Position numbers and translations under genes: made by a program. From assembly GCA_019454105.1 (NCBI GenBank), contig CP075364.1, forward strand, positions 2,421,362 to 2,485,361: DNA of 64,000 bases, in the 5' to 3' direction. Source of the stretch: Fimbriimonadaceae bacterium. GTDB lineage: Bacteria > Armatimonadota > Fimbriimonadia > Fimbriimonadales > Fimbriimonadaceae. Below, in pieces: positions 1 through 8,528 of the stretch (the first letter of the stretch is position 1; every line of letters starts with the position of its first letter). The notes under the pieces are model-generated. The model did no database searches and was not told where the DNA came from. It saw nothing but the letters and a program-made list of their open reading frames with translations.

Positions 1-473
1 ATCACGTTCCGATGAATTCCCATCTTCCCGAGCCCCGCCGCTTCGGCGACCACTTTGTGCGACACCACCCAGGTTCGGCCGGGAAACTCGTGCATCTCCA
101 TCGGAAAGCCAGCCGCAGTGTTCATGCCCCGAATCCCCAAAGACTCGAGTCTTGAGACGATCCTCCTTCCGGTCTCGCCCACGTCGTCCGTCGCAGCATG
201 GAACTCGTGGTTGGCCAGACTCCGCGCGACCGATTGAATCGGAGCAGGAGCCATCCTCTTCACGATGCCGAGCACAGCGCGCGCCGTTCCCATCGCCCTC
301 TTGACATAGGGCCTTTCTAAGTCAAGCTCGGGTCTGTCGAGCCGGACGGCCCCGGCATCGTCGGCGCCGCATTCCATCGCGATTCTCCGAAGCTCGTCCA
401 CGGTGATCGGCTTCGCTTGGACGGTCGGAACGCCCTTCTTGAATCGGACTGCCGAAGGGTGGTAGTTCTTCAT
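1..473 (-). CDS. QueG-like 4Fe-4S protein (3' part beyond window)
   Basis: Reading leftward from an ATG at 473, the frame stays open to the window edge (157 codons), so the C-terminus is missing. The N-terminus begins MKNYHPSAVRF. Near the edge lies VVAEAAGLGKMGIHRN, like the conserved segment of epoxyqueuosine reductase (QueG) and related cobalamin/iron-sulfur proteins (AGLGxxGxHxxL). The ferredoxin cysteines should lie in the missing part. A queuosine role is not assured, because many paralogues in this superfamily have other substrates. There is no Shine-Dalgarno sequence; the promoter and paired palindromes touch the ATG, so translation is probably leaderless and repressible. An in-frame stop at 507-509 fixes the upstream limit. 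Confident as a gene, moderate on family. Confidence 0.72.
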   Translation of the reverse strand, partial: MKNYHPSAVRFKKGVPTVQAKPITVDELRRIAMECGADDAGAVRLDRPELDLERPYVKRAMGTARAVLGIVKRMAPAPIQSVARSLANHEFHAATDDVGETGRRIVSRLESLGIRGMNTAAGFPMEMHEFPGRTWVVSHKVVAEAAGLGKMGIHRNV

Positions 474-512
474 GGTTGACAGTGTAAACCATGAAGGTTG
501 ACATTGTCAACC
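474..512 (-). promoter_or_regulatory. Tandem 17-bp palindromic operators over a leaderless promoter
   Basis: Two copies of a 17-bp palindrome lie at 474-490 and 496-512. The outer copy has perfect 8-bp arms (GGTTGACA, one base, TGTCAACC); the inner copy has one mismatch. Centres are 22 bp apart, two helical turns. On the minus strand the outer copy supplies TTGACA (510-505) and, 16 bp on, the inner copy supplies TTTACA (488-483), predicting transcription start at or next to the ATG at 473. This looks like a repressor site for a dimeric HTH protein (TetR-like architecture), bound by two dimers on one DNA face. The regulator is not in the window. Confidence 0.7.
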
Positions 513-609
513 GCATCACGGTTGCCAGAGACCTCGACGGTCCCTGGGGTGCGACGTCAACCTTTCGATACCGCTGCCCGGGGCCATCAGAGAGTCTCGC
601 GAGACTTCG

Positions 610-1152
610 TCACTGGCTCATGATCGCGATGATGATGAAGCCCACCCAAAAGAGGGCGACCAGGGCTATGAGCGCGGTCGCAATCAAGTTGACCACGAAG
701 GGGGCTTGGGCGTTTGGGTTGCCCCGCTTCTTGGCTTCACTCGCAAAGTAGATGCCCGCACCTGTGCCGATACAGCCAAGGCAGAGCAAACCGACAGCCA
801 GGGAGATCCAGCTATAAGTCACGTACTGAGAGCCATCATCGGGCGTGGCATAGGGCGATGGGGCGGAGCCACCGCCAAGGCCCGGTGCGGAGAATGGCGC
901 AGACTCGGGCGAAGGCGTCTCATAGGAAGAGGTCGCCTGTGGCGGCAGGGTTTGGCCAAACCCGGGGGGCACGGCCTCCCGCGCTGTAAAAAGGATTCCT
1001 GGCACCGATGCTGCCGAGAGCCTGGCCCCTGTTGTCGCCGATTCGAGTTCAGTGTTCTCGTTGATGCGGCCCTCGGCCGCCCATTGGGTCAAAGTGTCGA
1101 CGTCGGCTGGCCCGAACTTTTGCCCGTCTGCCCAAATCACGTAGTACTTCAT
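610..1152 (-). CDS. GYF_2 domain membrane protein A
   Basis: 180 aa. Residues 1-50 match the GYF_2 pattern (KYYVIWADGQKFGP, then QWAAEGRI), a small domain common at the N-terminus of bacterial membrane proteins and possibly a peptide-binding module. A Pro/Ser/Gly-rich linker (about 60-105) follows, then two hydrophobic segments (about 112-137 and 150-178) resembling DUF4190-type double-TM domains. It probably sits in the inner membrane with the GYF_2 domain cytoplasmic. It lies 31 bp after a paralogue on the same strand, suggesting tandem duplication and co-transcription. Function unknown. Confidence 0.8.
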   Translation of the reverse strand: MKYYVIWADGQKFGPADVDTLTQWAAEGRINENTELESATTGARLSAASVPGILFTAREAVPPGFGQTLPPQATSSYETPSPESAPFSAPGLGGGSAPSPYATPDDGSQYVTYSWISLAVGLLCLGCIGTGAGIYFASEAKKRGNPNAQAPFVVNLIATALIALVALFWVGFIIIAIMSQ

Positions 1153-1183
1153 CGAATTAGTCCGATCCTACCTGTCAATGATG

Positions 1184-1678
1184 TCAGAACAGGTTCAGCG
1201 AGCGGCTGGCGAAGAACGCCAGCAAGTGGACGGCCAAGGCGACGACCGAGAGCCACAAGGCGGCTCCGGCGCGCGGCGACCCTTTTTGGCGAGCGACGAG
1301 GGACAGCACGAGAGCGAGGGCCGAAGGCACGAGCCCCAGCCCGCAGCACAAACAAAGAAAGGAACCCCCAGCAAGCCAAAAGGCTCCCGAAGCCTCATCG
1401 TCTCCAGGCTGCTTGAGACTCAGGGGCAAGGCGGGAACACCCGTAGGCGCTCCCATCCCTTGGGCTGGCCCGACGCTCGTTGGCGCCTGGACATGAGTTT
1501 GGGCCCCCGCGAAAACCAGTCCAGGGATCGAGGCGGCCATCGTGGCCTGCCCGGTGACTGAGTCCTCCACCAAGGTCGAGGGCAAGATCCGACCCTCGGA
1601 GGCCCACTGCACAAGCATTGGAAGAGTCGCAGGGCCGTACCTCTCCCCGTTTGGAAGGACGACAATGTACCGGGTCAC
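1184..1678 (-). CDS. GYF_2 domain membrane protein B
   Basis: 164 aa, paralogue of the gene downstream. The N-terminus (TRYIVVLPNGERYGP, then QWASEGRI) is GYF_2; a flexible linker (60-100) is followed by two TM segments (about 103-125 and 135-158). The start is GTG at 1678. A TAAATT hexamer at 1692-1687 sits 8 nt upstream with no ribosome-binding site, as for other leaderless-type starts here. It is divergent from the rhomboid-like gene. Its TM part is rich in Cys (FLCLCCGLG). Function unknown. Confidence 0.75.
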   Translation of the reverse strand: MTRYIVVLPNGERYGPATLPMLVQWASEGRILPSTLVEDSVTGQATMAASIPGLVFAGAQTHVQAPTSVGPAQGMGAPTGVPALPLSLKQPGDDEASGAFWLAGGSFLCLCCGLGLVPSALALVLSLVARQKGSPRAGAALWLSVVALAVHLLAFFASRSLNLF

Positions 1679-1720
1679 CTATCTTGAATTTACTTGGATT
1701 GGCATAATTGGATTCAAGCG

Positions 1721-2464
1721 ATGAAAGCACAGACCGCCTTCCCATCGTTCCGCCCTGCGTCGATGCCTGCCACGGTCGGTCTCATCGCAGCTTTGGCCGT
1801 GGCCTTTGTGGCGGGGTGGTTCCCGGAAGCCGGAGCGCAGCTGGCGAAGGCCATGGCCTTCGACGGCACGCTTTCGCGGCCATGGACGCTGGTCACGTAC
1901 CCCTTTGTGCTGCTCGGTGGGCAGGTCTTCTTCTTCCTCTTTCTGTGCCTATGGCTCGCGATCATTGGTCAACAACTTGAGCCGAAGCTGGGATCATTGC
2001 GGATGGTCGGGGCGTTTCTGATTTTCGCCTTGGCAGGATCGCTGGCTCTTTTGTTCGTCCAGGCACCTTTGATGGGGCCTGCGCTCCCGGTCGCCGGGTT
2101 GACCGTGCTCTGGTGCGCTCTTGAACCGATGAAGACGATCATGTTCATGTTCGTCCTGCCTCTTCAAGCCCGCTGGCTCGCCGTGCTGACTGCGGTCTTC
2201 GTCTTTTTTGGGGCCGGACCGGGGAACGTCTTGGTCGGCGCCCTGTCGCTTGTCCCACTTGCCTTGGGATGGCTCGGCGCGAAATGGCTCGCAACGGGCG
2301 GAAATCAGCCCAAGCTGGCCCAGACGGGGCGGGGGGCGGCCAAATCGCCCGTCGAGTTCGAGGCCTATATGGAGAAGGTCCGACAGAAGGAACAGGAGCG
2401 CCAGGAGCAGGAGAGACTCCGAAAATTGCTTGAAGGCGGCGAGCCCCCGATAGGCCCGAAGTGA
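1721..2464 (+). CDS. Rhomboid-like membrane protein lacking catalytic residues
   Basis: 247 aa from ATG 1721 (an in-frame ATG at 1694 lies upstream of a likely -10, CATAAT at 1703-1708, so the shorter form is favoured). Five or six hydrophobic segments span residues 15-190, arranged as in rhomboid/derlin folds, with a charged tail (EKVRQKEQERQEQERLRKLL) ending PPIGPK. The GxSG serine motif is absent: the corresponding segment reads PVAGLTVLW, and no late-TM His is apparent. It is therefore probably a pseudoprotease with a membrane-protein binding or sorting role. An active-type rhomboid is encoded at 28738-29814. Rhomboid assignment is by topology, not strong motifs. Confidence 0.6.
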   Translation: MKAQTAFPSFRPASMPATVGLIAALAVAFVAGWFPEAGAQLAKAMAFDGTLSRPWTLVTYPFVLLGGQVFFFLFLCLWLAIIGQQLEPKLGSLRMVGAFLIFALAGSLALLFVQAPLMGPALPVAGLTVLWCALEPMKTIMFMFVLPLQARWLAVLTAVFVFFGAGPGNVLVGALSLVPLALGWLGAKWLATGGNQPKLAQTGRGAAKSPVEFEAYMEKVRQKEQERQEQERLRKLLEGGEPPIGPK

Positions 2465-2483
2465 ATCTACGGCCCGTGTCCGC

Positions 2484-2511
2484 TAGACAAGTCCTATACG
2501 CCTCGTATAAT
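2484..2511 (+). promoter_or_regulatory. Promoter of the PEP-CTERM gene
   Basis: TAGACA (2484-2489) and TATAAT (2506-2511) are separated by 16 bp. The predicted start near 2518 leaves a leader of about 120 nt before the ATG at 2639, unusually long for this window, where many transcripts appear leaderless. Confidence 0.55.
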
Positions 2512-2638
2512 TGCTTGAATAGTCCTGGTGGGCCTGATTTGGCAGACTTCTCGTAGTACAATCGTTGTGCACCGCGAGGTGTGGCTTGCTTCCTCTCCAT
2601 TGGAGGAGCTTGCAGTTCACGAAAGAGGACTTACACAA

Positions 2639-3349
2639 ATGAAGAAGAGCCTGATCATCCTTTCCTTTGGCGTCGTCGCTGTCGCCAACGCCCAGTACAA
2701 CTCCATGAACCACATCCAGAACGAGGGCGCCGCCCTGTTCGGCACCCCTGGATTCGGCGTCATGCAGGTCTTCCCGGACTTCCCTGAGTTCAGCGGCACC
2801 GTCGTCGACGACTTCGTCAGCGCCGGCGTCGTCGACCGCGTCGGCGTGGCCTACGAGATCGGCAACCCGAGCTTGAACTTCGCCAACATTCAGGGCTGGC
2901 GCGTCAGCATCTGGAACACCGCTGCCGGCGCTGCCGGTTCGGGCAACAGCCTCAGCGGCGGCACCGTCGCCACCACCGTCGTCGCCCACGGCGCCGGCAC
3001 CAACACTGAGCTGTTCGGCACGGGCGCCTTCGGCCGCGCGTTCAAGTTCGAGGCCAGCGGCCTTAACCTGAACACCGGCGCTGGCGTGAAGTGGATCGGC
3101 ATGGCTCCGATCCTCGAGTTCACGAACAACGGCCAGACGTTCATCCTCAGCAACTCGAACCCGGCCCTGCTCGGCAACGGCACCGCCAACAACTCGGTCG
3201 GCGTCAACCCCGGCAACGGCTTCGGCCTCGGCACCAGCACCCCGGTCAACACCAACGCCGCCTACGCGGTCAACTCGGTGCCTGAGCCGGCCACGATGAT
3301 CGCCCTCGGCGCTGGCCTCGCTGCCCTCGCCGCCCGCCGCCGCAAGTAA
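2639..3349 (+). CDS. PEP-CTERM sorting domain protein
   Basis: 236 aa from ATG 2639, preceded by an AAGAGGA ribosome-binding site. Residues 1-19 form a signal peptide (KKSLIILSFGVVAVANAQ). The central part is a Gly/Asn/Thr-rich, mostly beta domain with no catalytic motif, resembling extracellular matrix or surface proteins. The C-terminus is a textbook exosortase signal: VPEPATMIA, a short hydrophobic helix, then RRRK. The protein should be exported, processed by an exosortase (not in this window) and released or anchored at the surface. Strong codon bias (almost all GGC, AAC, ACC) suggests high expression. A terminator follows, so it is monocistronic. Confidence 0.9.
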   Translation: MKKSLIILSFGVVAVANAQYNSMNHIQNEGAALFGTPGFGVMQVFPDFPEFSGTVVDDFVSAGVVDRVGVAYEIGNPSLNFANIQGWRVSIWNTAAGAAGSGNSLSGGTVATTVVAHGAGTNTELFGTGAFGRAFKFEASGLNLNTGAGVKWIGMAPILEFTNNGQTFILSNSNPALLGNGTANNSVGVNPGNGFGLGTSTPVNTNAAYAVNSVPEPATMIALGAGLAALAARRRK

Positions 3350-3389
3350 TCGCGGAAGCGGAACGACAGGCCCTTGACTGGGCCAAGAG

Positions 3390-3420
3390 CGCCCCGAGCT
3401 TCGGCTCGGGGCGTCTTATT
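3390..3420 (+). terminator. Rho-independent terminator after the PEP-CTERM gene
   Basis: A perfect 10-bp stem (CGCCCCGAGC / GCTCGGGGCG) closed by a TTCG tetraloop is followed by TCTTATT. It is placed 41 bp after the stop codon. Confidence 0.85.
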
Positions 3421-3550
3421 GTCAAAGGGACCAAAGTTCCAGCTTTCCGCGTCGGCCCGAGCAGGTACCATGGTCAGCTAGGGCCAAGACTCTTGGATGG
3501 TCCAGTTCTGCCGATCAAGGATTGAGGGGGACGAGCAAGGAGTGCGAGAC

Positions 3551-5458
3551 ATGGGTGGTAACGAGGCTCTAGGAACGCAAGCAGTCGGTTTCACCTGGAG
3601 ACGGATAGGTCGAGCGGTCAAGACGATCGCCCTCGACCTCTTGCTGATCTTGGTGGCGTTGCTGGCCACTATCGGCCTGGTACAGGGATTCTCGGGCGTC
3701 GCCGTGCTGCGCGAGACGCTGACAGACCTGGCACCAACAGTGCTCGGAGCCGCGCTTGTCGCGATCTTAGCGCTTCGGCTCTACCGGATCGAAGCCCGAT
3801 ATGTCGGTCTCTATGACATCGCGAACTTGACTTGGGTCGCTGTGGCCGCCACACTCGGACTGGCGGTTTGCCTCAGCGTTCTGGTTCCCGGCAGGTTTGA
3901 CCACTCAGTCGGTGCCTTGCTCGCCTTGAACGGGCTCTTGGCCCTGGCGCTCCTGACCACCAGTCGCGTCGCCCAACGGGTGCATGCGTCCGGTTGGCTG
4001 GCCCCGCCGCCTCGCTCCAGTCGACAACGACGGGCTTTGATCGTCGGGGCAGGGGACGCGGGCGAGTCTCTGCTTCGCGAGGTCGCCAAGCTCGATCCTC
4101 CTGAGCACGCCGTCCTTGGGTTCGTCGATCCAGACCCCTCGTGCCACGGTTCCACCATTCATGGACTGCCTGTTTTCGGTGGGATCGACGAGATCATGGT
4201 CCTGAGTCAGAGGTTCGCGGTCGAAGACATCCTCGTCGCTCTGCCTGAAGCCAGCTCGGACGAGATGAGGCAGATCTTCAATCAGGCAGTAAAGACGACC
4301 GCGAGAGTCCGGACCATGCCTGCCCTTTCGCGGTTCATGCTGGGAGGGGCCAACGTTCTCCCCCTCATGCGCGAGGTCAACGTCGAAGATTTGCTTAGCC
4401 GAGCCTCCGTGCGCGAAGAGATGGCGCCGGTAGCCCGCTACCTGAGTGGCGAACGAGTCTTGATCACGGGGGGCGGGGGATCCATAGGCTCGGAACTCGC
4501 CCGCCAGGTGGCGCGGCTCTCACCCGCCAGCCTCATCCTCGTGGGCAAGGGCGAGAACTCGATCTTTGAAATCGATCAGGAACTCCGCGAGAAGTTCGGG
4601 TTTGCTGCGACGCCCGTCATTTGCGACATCCGCGACCCGAAGGGCGTCGAAGCGATCTTCGCCCTCCATCGGCCCAGCATCGTCTTCCACGCGGCGGCGC
4701 ACAAACATGTGCCCCTGATGGAGGCGGTGCCCATCGAAGCGGTCCGCAACAACGTGGTGGGCACGCTCAACATGGCCGAGTGCGCCATCCGCAACGGCAT
4801 TCAGAAGTTCATTCTGGTCTCGACCGACAAGGCCGTTAATCCTTCGAACGTCATGGGGGCGACCAAGAGGGTAGCGGAAATGATCGTTTCCGCCTTGGCG
4901 GCCCGAACCGAGACAAGCTTCTCTGCCGTCCGCTTCGGCAATGTGCTGGGCAGTCGAGGTTCCTTGATCCCGATCTTGAAGAGACAGATTTCGAGCGGCG
5001 GGCCGGTGACGGTCACTCACCCCGACATGACCCGATTCTTCATGACGATCCCTGAAGCGGTCCAACTCATCGTCAAGGCGGGGGCCATGGGCGAGCGAGG
5101 CGAGATCTACATCCTTGACATGGGCGAGCCGGTCAGCATCGACCAACTCGCCAAGGACATGATCCGGCTCCACGGCCTTGTGCCAGGAAGAGACATCGAG
5201 GTCAAGTACACCGGGATCAGACCTGGAGAGAAACTGCGCGAGGAACTCGTGTACGACGCAGAGGACCTTAAACCGAGCCATCACGCCAAGATCAGGGTCG
5301 TGAGCAACCAACAACCGATTGATTGGGAATGGCTCAAAGAGCGCCTCGCCCACTTGGAGGACCTCTGTGCCGACGGAGACTCGGCCGCCGTCCGCGCGTT
5401 CTTGATGGAACTTGCTTGGGGTAAGTCGTTGCCGCCTGTGCCTACGAAGGGCGTTTAA
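3551..5458 (+). CDS. CapD/FlaA1-type NDP-sugar 4,6-dehydratase, membrane form
   Basis: 635 aa. ATG 3551 is chosen over ATG 3497 because AAGGAG (3537-3542) lies 8 nt before it. Four TM helices occupy about residues 15-130; a first nucleotide-binding domain starts at about 160 (ALIVGAGDAGES) and an extended SDR domain at about 302 (LITGGGGSIGSE). The active-site region reads STDKAVNP...VMGATKR; Met at the usual Tyr position is normal for the long inner-membrane dehydratases (PglF, WbpM type). It probably converts UDP-GlcNAc or a similar nucleotide sugar to the 4-keto-6-deoxy sugar for surface polysaccharide or glycoprotein. Sugar genes also lie at 31-34.5 kb and 43.5 kb. The exact substrate is not readable. 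Confidence 0.88.
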   Translation: MGGNEALGTQAVGFTWRRIGRAVKTIALDLLLILVALLATIGLVQGFSGVAVLRETLTDLAPTVLGAALVAILALRLYRIEARYVGLYDIANLTWVAVAATLGLAVCLSVLVPGRFDHSVGALLALNGLLALALLTTSRVAQRVHASGWLAPPPRSSRQRRALIVGAGDAGESLLREVAKLDPPEHAVLGFVDPDPSCHGSTIHGLPVFGGIDEIMVLSQRFAVEDILVALPEASSDEMRQIFNQAVKTTARVRTMPALSRFMLGGANVLPLMREVNVEDLLSRASVREEMAPVARYLSGERVLITGGGGSIGSELARQVARLSPASLILVGKGENSIFEIDQELREKFGFAATPVICDIRDPKGVEAIFALHRPSIVFHAAAHKHVPLMEAVPIEAVRNNVVGTLNMAECAIRNGIQKFILVSTDKAVNPSNVMGATKRVAEMIVSALAARTETSFSAVRFGNVLGSRGSLIPILKRQISSGGPVTVTHPDMTRFFMTIPEAVQLIVKAGAMGERGEIYILDMGEPVSIDQLAKDMIRLHGLVPGRDIEVKYTGIRPGEKLREELVYDAEDLKPSHHAKIRVVSNQQPIDWEWLKERLAHLEDLCADGDSAAVRAFLMELAWGKSLPPVPTKGV

Positions 5459-5476
5459 ACCCAGTATTCAAGAGGG

Positions 5477-6577
5477 ATGGCGGGCACTCATTACGACACG
5501 CTCGGCGTCAAACAGGACGCGACCCAAGAGGAGATCAAGGCAGCCTATCGCAAGCTGGCACGGGAACTGCACCCAGATGTGACCCCAGATCCTGCCGCCA
5601 CCGAGAGGTTCATGGAGGTTCAAAAGGCTTACGAGGCCGTCTCGGACGCAGGTCGCCGACGCACCTATGACAACTTACTCGCCCTCCAAAAGCAACGTCT
5701 GGCCGAAGAAAAGAGGATGCGAGAAGCTGAGGAACTGCGCCGTCTCGCCGAAGAGCGGATGCGAGATAAAGGCCCTTCCCCCGTGGTCGATCTTGCCGAA
5801 ACGCAGAGGCTCACGAACCTTCTGAACGCAGGGAAGTTCGTCGAGGCGGAGTCGTTGGCCCGGGCCATGATCGCGAGGGAGCATCGCCAACCCGTGCCGC
5901 ACGCAGTGTTGGGTGACATCGCCCGGCTTCGCGGAGAAGTGGCCGAGGCCCTTCAGCACTACTCGATGGCGGCGCAGTACGAACCCAAGAACCTGGTCTA
6001 TCAAAGGAAGTGCGAAGAGCTTCTCGCTTCGCCTGGGGTCGGAGCCGCAGGAAAGAAGGCCGCCGAATATGTGCCGCAGGTCTCAGTCGGGCCGCTGCTC
6101 GTGGTCGGGTTCGTCGTCATCGCTGCCGCGGTTTTCGCCGCGCTCAATCCGATGGCTCCTCTCAAGATCGTCCTGGTTCCCGAGTGGACCATTTGGACGC
6201 TGGTCTCCCTTTTCGTTTCCGGAGTCGTGGTCGGGAGCGGAATGGCCGCAGCAGGAGCCCTCGGCAACTTTGACACGACCGCAGGCACGGCCATGATGAA
6301 GGTTCCTCTGCCCGTCAGGATCGGACTCCTGTCGATCGCTTGGTTTTGGCTGGCGGTGGGCGTGTATTTCTTCTTTGGCCAAACCCAGAACACGTTCAAC
6401 CGCTCGCTCTCGGTCTTGTTGGGCGCGGTCGCAGGCACGGTTGTTGTCTTTGCGCTGGCCGGGTGGTCTAGAAGCGGAGATCTGGCTCTCCAAACCTTGC
6501 TCTGGGGAGGGAACGTCGCCTACTTTGGATCGCTAGCCGGGTGGTACGTGGCCGACAGTCTCAAGCGGCAAGGATGA
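5477..6577 (+). CDS. J-domain protein with TPR-like region and C-terminal TM helices
   Basis: 366 aa. Residues 1-66 are a J domain with the HPD motif at 32-34, so it can stimulate a DnaK ATPase. A charged helix (70-110) is followed by a TPR-like pair (about 115-185: LLNAGKFVEAESLARAM, AEALQHYSMAAQYEP). Five hydrophobic segments fill the C-terminal half. It lacks the G/F and zinc-finger parts of DnaJ, so it is a type III J protein that may recruit DnaK to the membrane. It starts 18 bp after the dehydratase with an AAGAGGG ribosome-binding site, suggesting co-transcription. Confidence 0.85.
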   Translation: MAGTHYDTLGVKQDATQEEIKAAYRKLARELHPDVTPDPAATERFMEVQKAYEAVSDAGRRRTYDNLLALQKQRLAEEKRMREAEELRRLAEERMRDKGPSPVVDLAETQRLTNLLNAGKFVEAESLARAMIAREHRQPVPHAVLGDIARLRGEVAEALQHYSMAAQYEPKNLVYQRKCEELLASPGVGAAGKKAAEYVPQVSVGPLLVVGFVVIAAAVFAALNPMAPLKIVLVPEWTIWTLVSLFVSGVVVGSGMAAAGALGNFDTTAGTAMMKVPLPVRIGLLSIAWFWLAVGVYFFFGQTQNTFNRSLSVLLGAVAGTVVVFALAGWSRSGDLALQTLLWGGNVAYFGSLAGWYVADSLKRQG

Positions 6578-6608
6578 GCCCCAGACTGGTCGGTACACTG
6601 CGCTCGGG

Positions 6609-8528
6609 ATGCCCACCCAGACCACTGTCCTCACCGCGATCCCATACGTCAACAGCACGCCCCACATCGGGAATGTGTTGACCACCCTGAGCGGCGACGT
6701 CACCGCACGCTATCTTCGGATGCGCGGCCACGCTGTCTGGTTCCAGGTAGGCACCGACGAGAACGGGCTCAAGATTAAGGAAGCGGCCGAGAACGCTGGC
6801 GAACCAGTCCAACCGTTCGTTGACCGTATCGCCAAGCGGTTCGCCGATATCTTCGACGGGCTCAAGATCCAGTCTGACGACTTCGTCCGGACCACCGAGC
6901 CGCGCCACGTCAAGGCGGCTCAGGCATTGTTCGCCAAGCTCCAAGAAAACGGCCACATCTACCAAGGGGTCTACGAGGGCTGGTACGACGTCTCGACCGA
7001 GACCTTTTTCCGTGAGGAGGATTTGGTCGACGGCAAGTCGCCCGATGGCAACGAAGTGCGGTGGGTTAGCGAGACGAACTACTTTTTTCGGCTCAGTTCG
7101 TTCCAAGGGGCGCTGGAGGAAGCTTACGCCATAGGCACGATCCGGGTGGTGCCGGAAACAAGGCAGAACGAAGTCCTCTCCTTCGTCCGACAGGGCCTGC
7201 GCGACGTCTGCGTCTCCCGATCGAACCCAGGGTGGGGGATCCCCGTACCAGGCGACAACAGTCAGGTCGTCTATGTTTGGTTCGACGCCCTGATCAATTA
7301 CTTGACGACGACTGGATGGCCCGACGCTTCTGATTGGCGCGAGAAATGGCCCCCGGTCGTCCAATGGCTCGGCAAGGACATCCTGACCCGGTTTCACGCG
7401 ACGCTTTGGCCAGCCATGCTTCTGGGCGCCGGTTTCGAGATGCCCAAAGTCGTCGTCGGGCACGCCTGGATCCTGCTTGGCCAAGAGAAGATCTCTAAGT
7501 CCAAGGGCAACGTCGTCGAACCGCTCGTGCTCGCTGGCGAGCTTGCCGAGCGGGCGGGGATCTCGCAGACGGTGGCCGTTGACGCCCTCCGGATCTACCT
7601 CGTCTCGACGATGGGCTTCGAGAACGACACGACGTTCACCTATGAGGAGTTCGACCGCCGTTACAACAGCGATCTCGCCAATGACCTAGGGAACGCCCTC
7701 AACCGGTCGCTCAGCATGGCCCACAAGTTCTTGGGCGACCGAGCCACCGTGCCCGACGCCCCGATCGATCCTGACGCCCTCGCCGCTGCCGCCACCGCCA
7801 AAGCCGGATGCGAACGGGCGATGGAGGACTACCGGCTCGACCGTTACTGCGACTCTGCATGGGGCCTGGTGCGCTATCTGAACAAGGCGATCGACTCATG
7901 GGCGCCCTGGCAACTGGCGAAGTCCAATGACCCGAAACTGGCCAGCGTCTTGCGGTCGATGCTGTTCTGCCTGCGCACCACCGAGGGCTTCGTCCGTCCC
8001 CTGGCTCCCGATGTCGCCGACGAGATGGCGTCGCAAATCGGGTTGCCCCCGCTCACAGATTGGGTATCAGTCGCCGACCCCGAGTGCCTCCCGCCCGGAA
8101 AGCCGATCGGCCATCCCCGGCCCATTTTCCCCAGGCTCGAAGCCAAAACGACCCCTTCCAGTGTCCCCATGGAAACCCAAGAAAAACCCGTCCAAACCAC
8201 GCCTGTCCTCGAATTCGCCGATTTCGCCAAAGTGAGCCTCAGGGTCGCCCGGGTGATCGAAGCCGAGCCCGTCGAGAAGAGCGAGAAGCTCCTGAAGCTC
8301 CAAGTGATGATCGGCGAGGAAAGGAGACAGATCATCGCCGGAATCGCGAAGAGCTACGCGCCGGTCGATCTCATAGGCCGCCAGATCGTGGTCGTGGCCA
8401 ATCTGAAGCCTGCCAAGCTCATGGGGCACGAAAGCCAAGGCATGGTTCTGGCCGCCGACGACGCTGACGGTACCGCGATACTGCTCCAACCTGAGCGCGA
8501 GTCCGCCGAAGGGGCCAGCGTCCACTAG
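6609..8528 (+). CDS. metG: Methionyl-tRNA synthetase with C-terminal tRNA-binding domain
   Basis: 639 aa class I synthetase charging tRNA-Met. HIGN at 19-22 and KISKS at about 294-298 are the two ATP-binding signatures, with the anticodon-binding helical bundle between about 350 and 500. The last roughly 100 residues (from about 536: FAKVSLRVARVIEAEPVEKS) form an EMAP/Trbp111 domain, joined by a Pro/Thr-rich linker. No zinc-knuckle CxxC pair is evident. TACACT (6594-6599) lies 9 nt before the ATG with no ribosome-binding site, so the mRNA is probably leaderless. Its TAG stop overlaps the stop of the convergent yraN. Confidence 0.95.
   Translation: MPTQTTVLTAIPYVNSTPHIGNVLTTLSGDVTARYLRMRGHAVWFQVGTDENGLKIKEAAENAGEPVQPFVDRIAKRFADIFDGLKIQSDDFVRTTEPRHVKAAQALFAKLQENGHIYQGVYEGWYDVSTETFFREEDLVDGKSPDGNEVRWVSETNYFFRLSSFQGALEEAYAIGTIRVVPETRQNEVLSFVRQGLRDVCVSRSNPGWGIPVPGDNSQVVYVWFDALINYLTTTGWPDASDWREKWPPVVQWLGKDILTRFHATLWPAMLLGAGFEMPKVVVGHAWILLGQEKISKSKGNVVEPLVLAGELAERAGISQTVAVDALRIYLVSTMGFENDTTFTYEEFDRRYNSDLANDLGNALNRSLSMAHKFLGDRATVPDAPIDPDALAAAATAKAGCERAMEDYRLDRYCDSAWGLVRYLNKAIDSWAPWQLAKSNDPKLASVLRSMLFCLRTTEGFVRPLAPDVADEMASQIGLPPLTDWVSVADPECLPPGKPIGHPRPIFPRLEAKTTPSSVPMETQEKPVQTTPVLEFADFAKVSLRVARVIEAEPVEKSEKLLKLQVMIGEERRQIIAGIAKSYAPVDLIGRQIVVVANLKPAKLMGHESQGMVLAADDADGTAILLQPERESAEGASVH

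Noticed and set aside
491-751. Plus-strand 86-codon frame starting in the operator region
   Set aside because: It runs antisense into the GYF_2 gene and has no protein-like features; the ATG lies between the two palindromes.
2528-2638. Upstream in-frame ATG for the PEP-CTERM protein
   Set aside because: The extension would precede a clear signal peptide; the ATG at 2639 has a ribosome-binding site.
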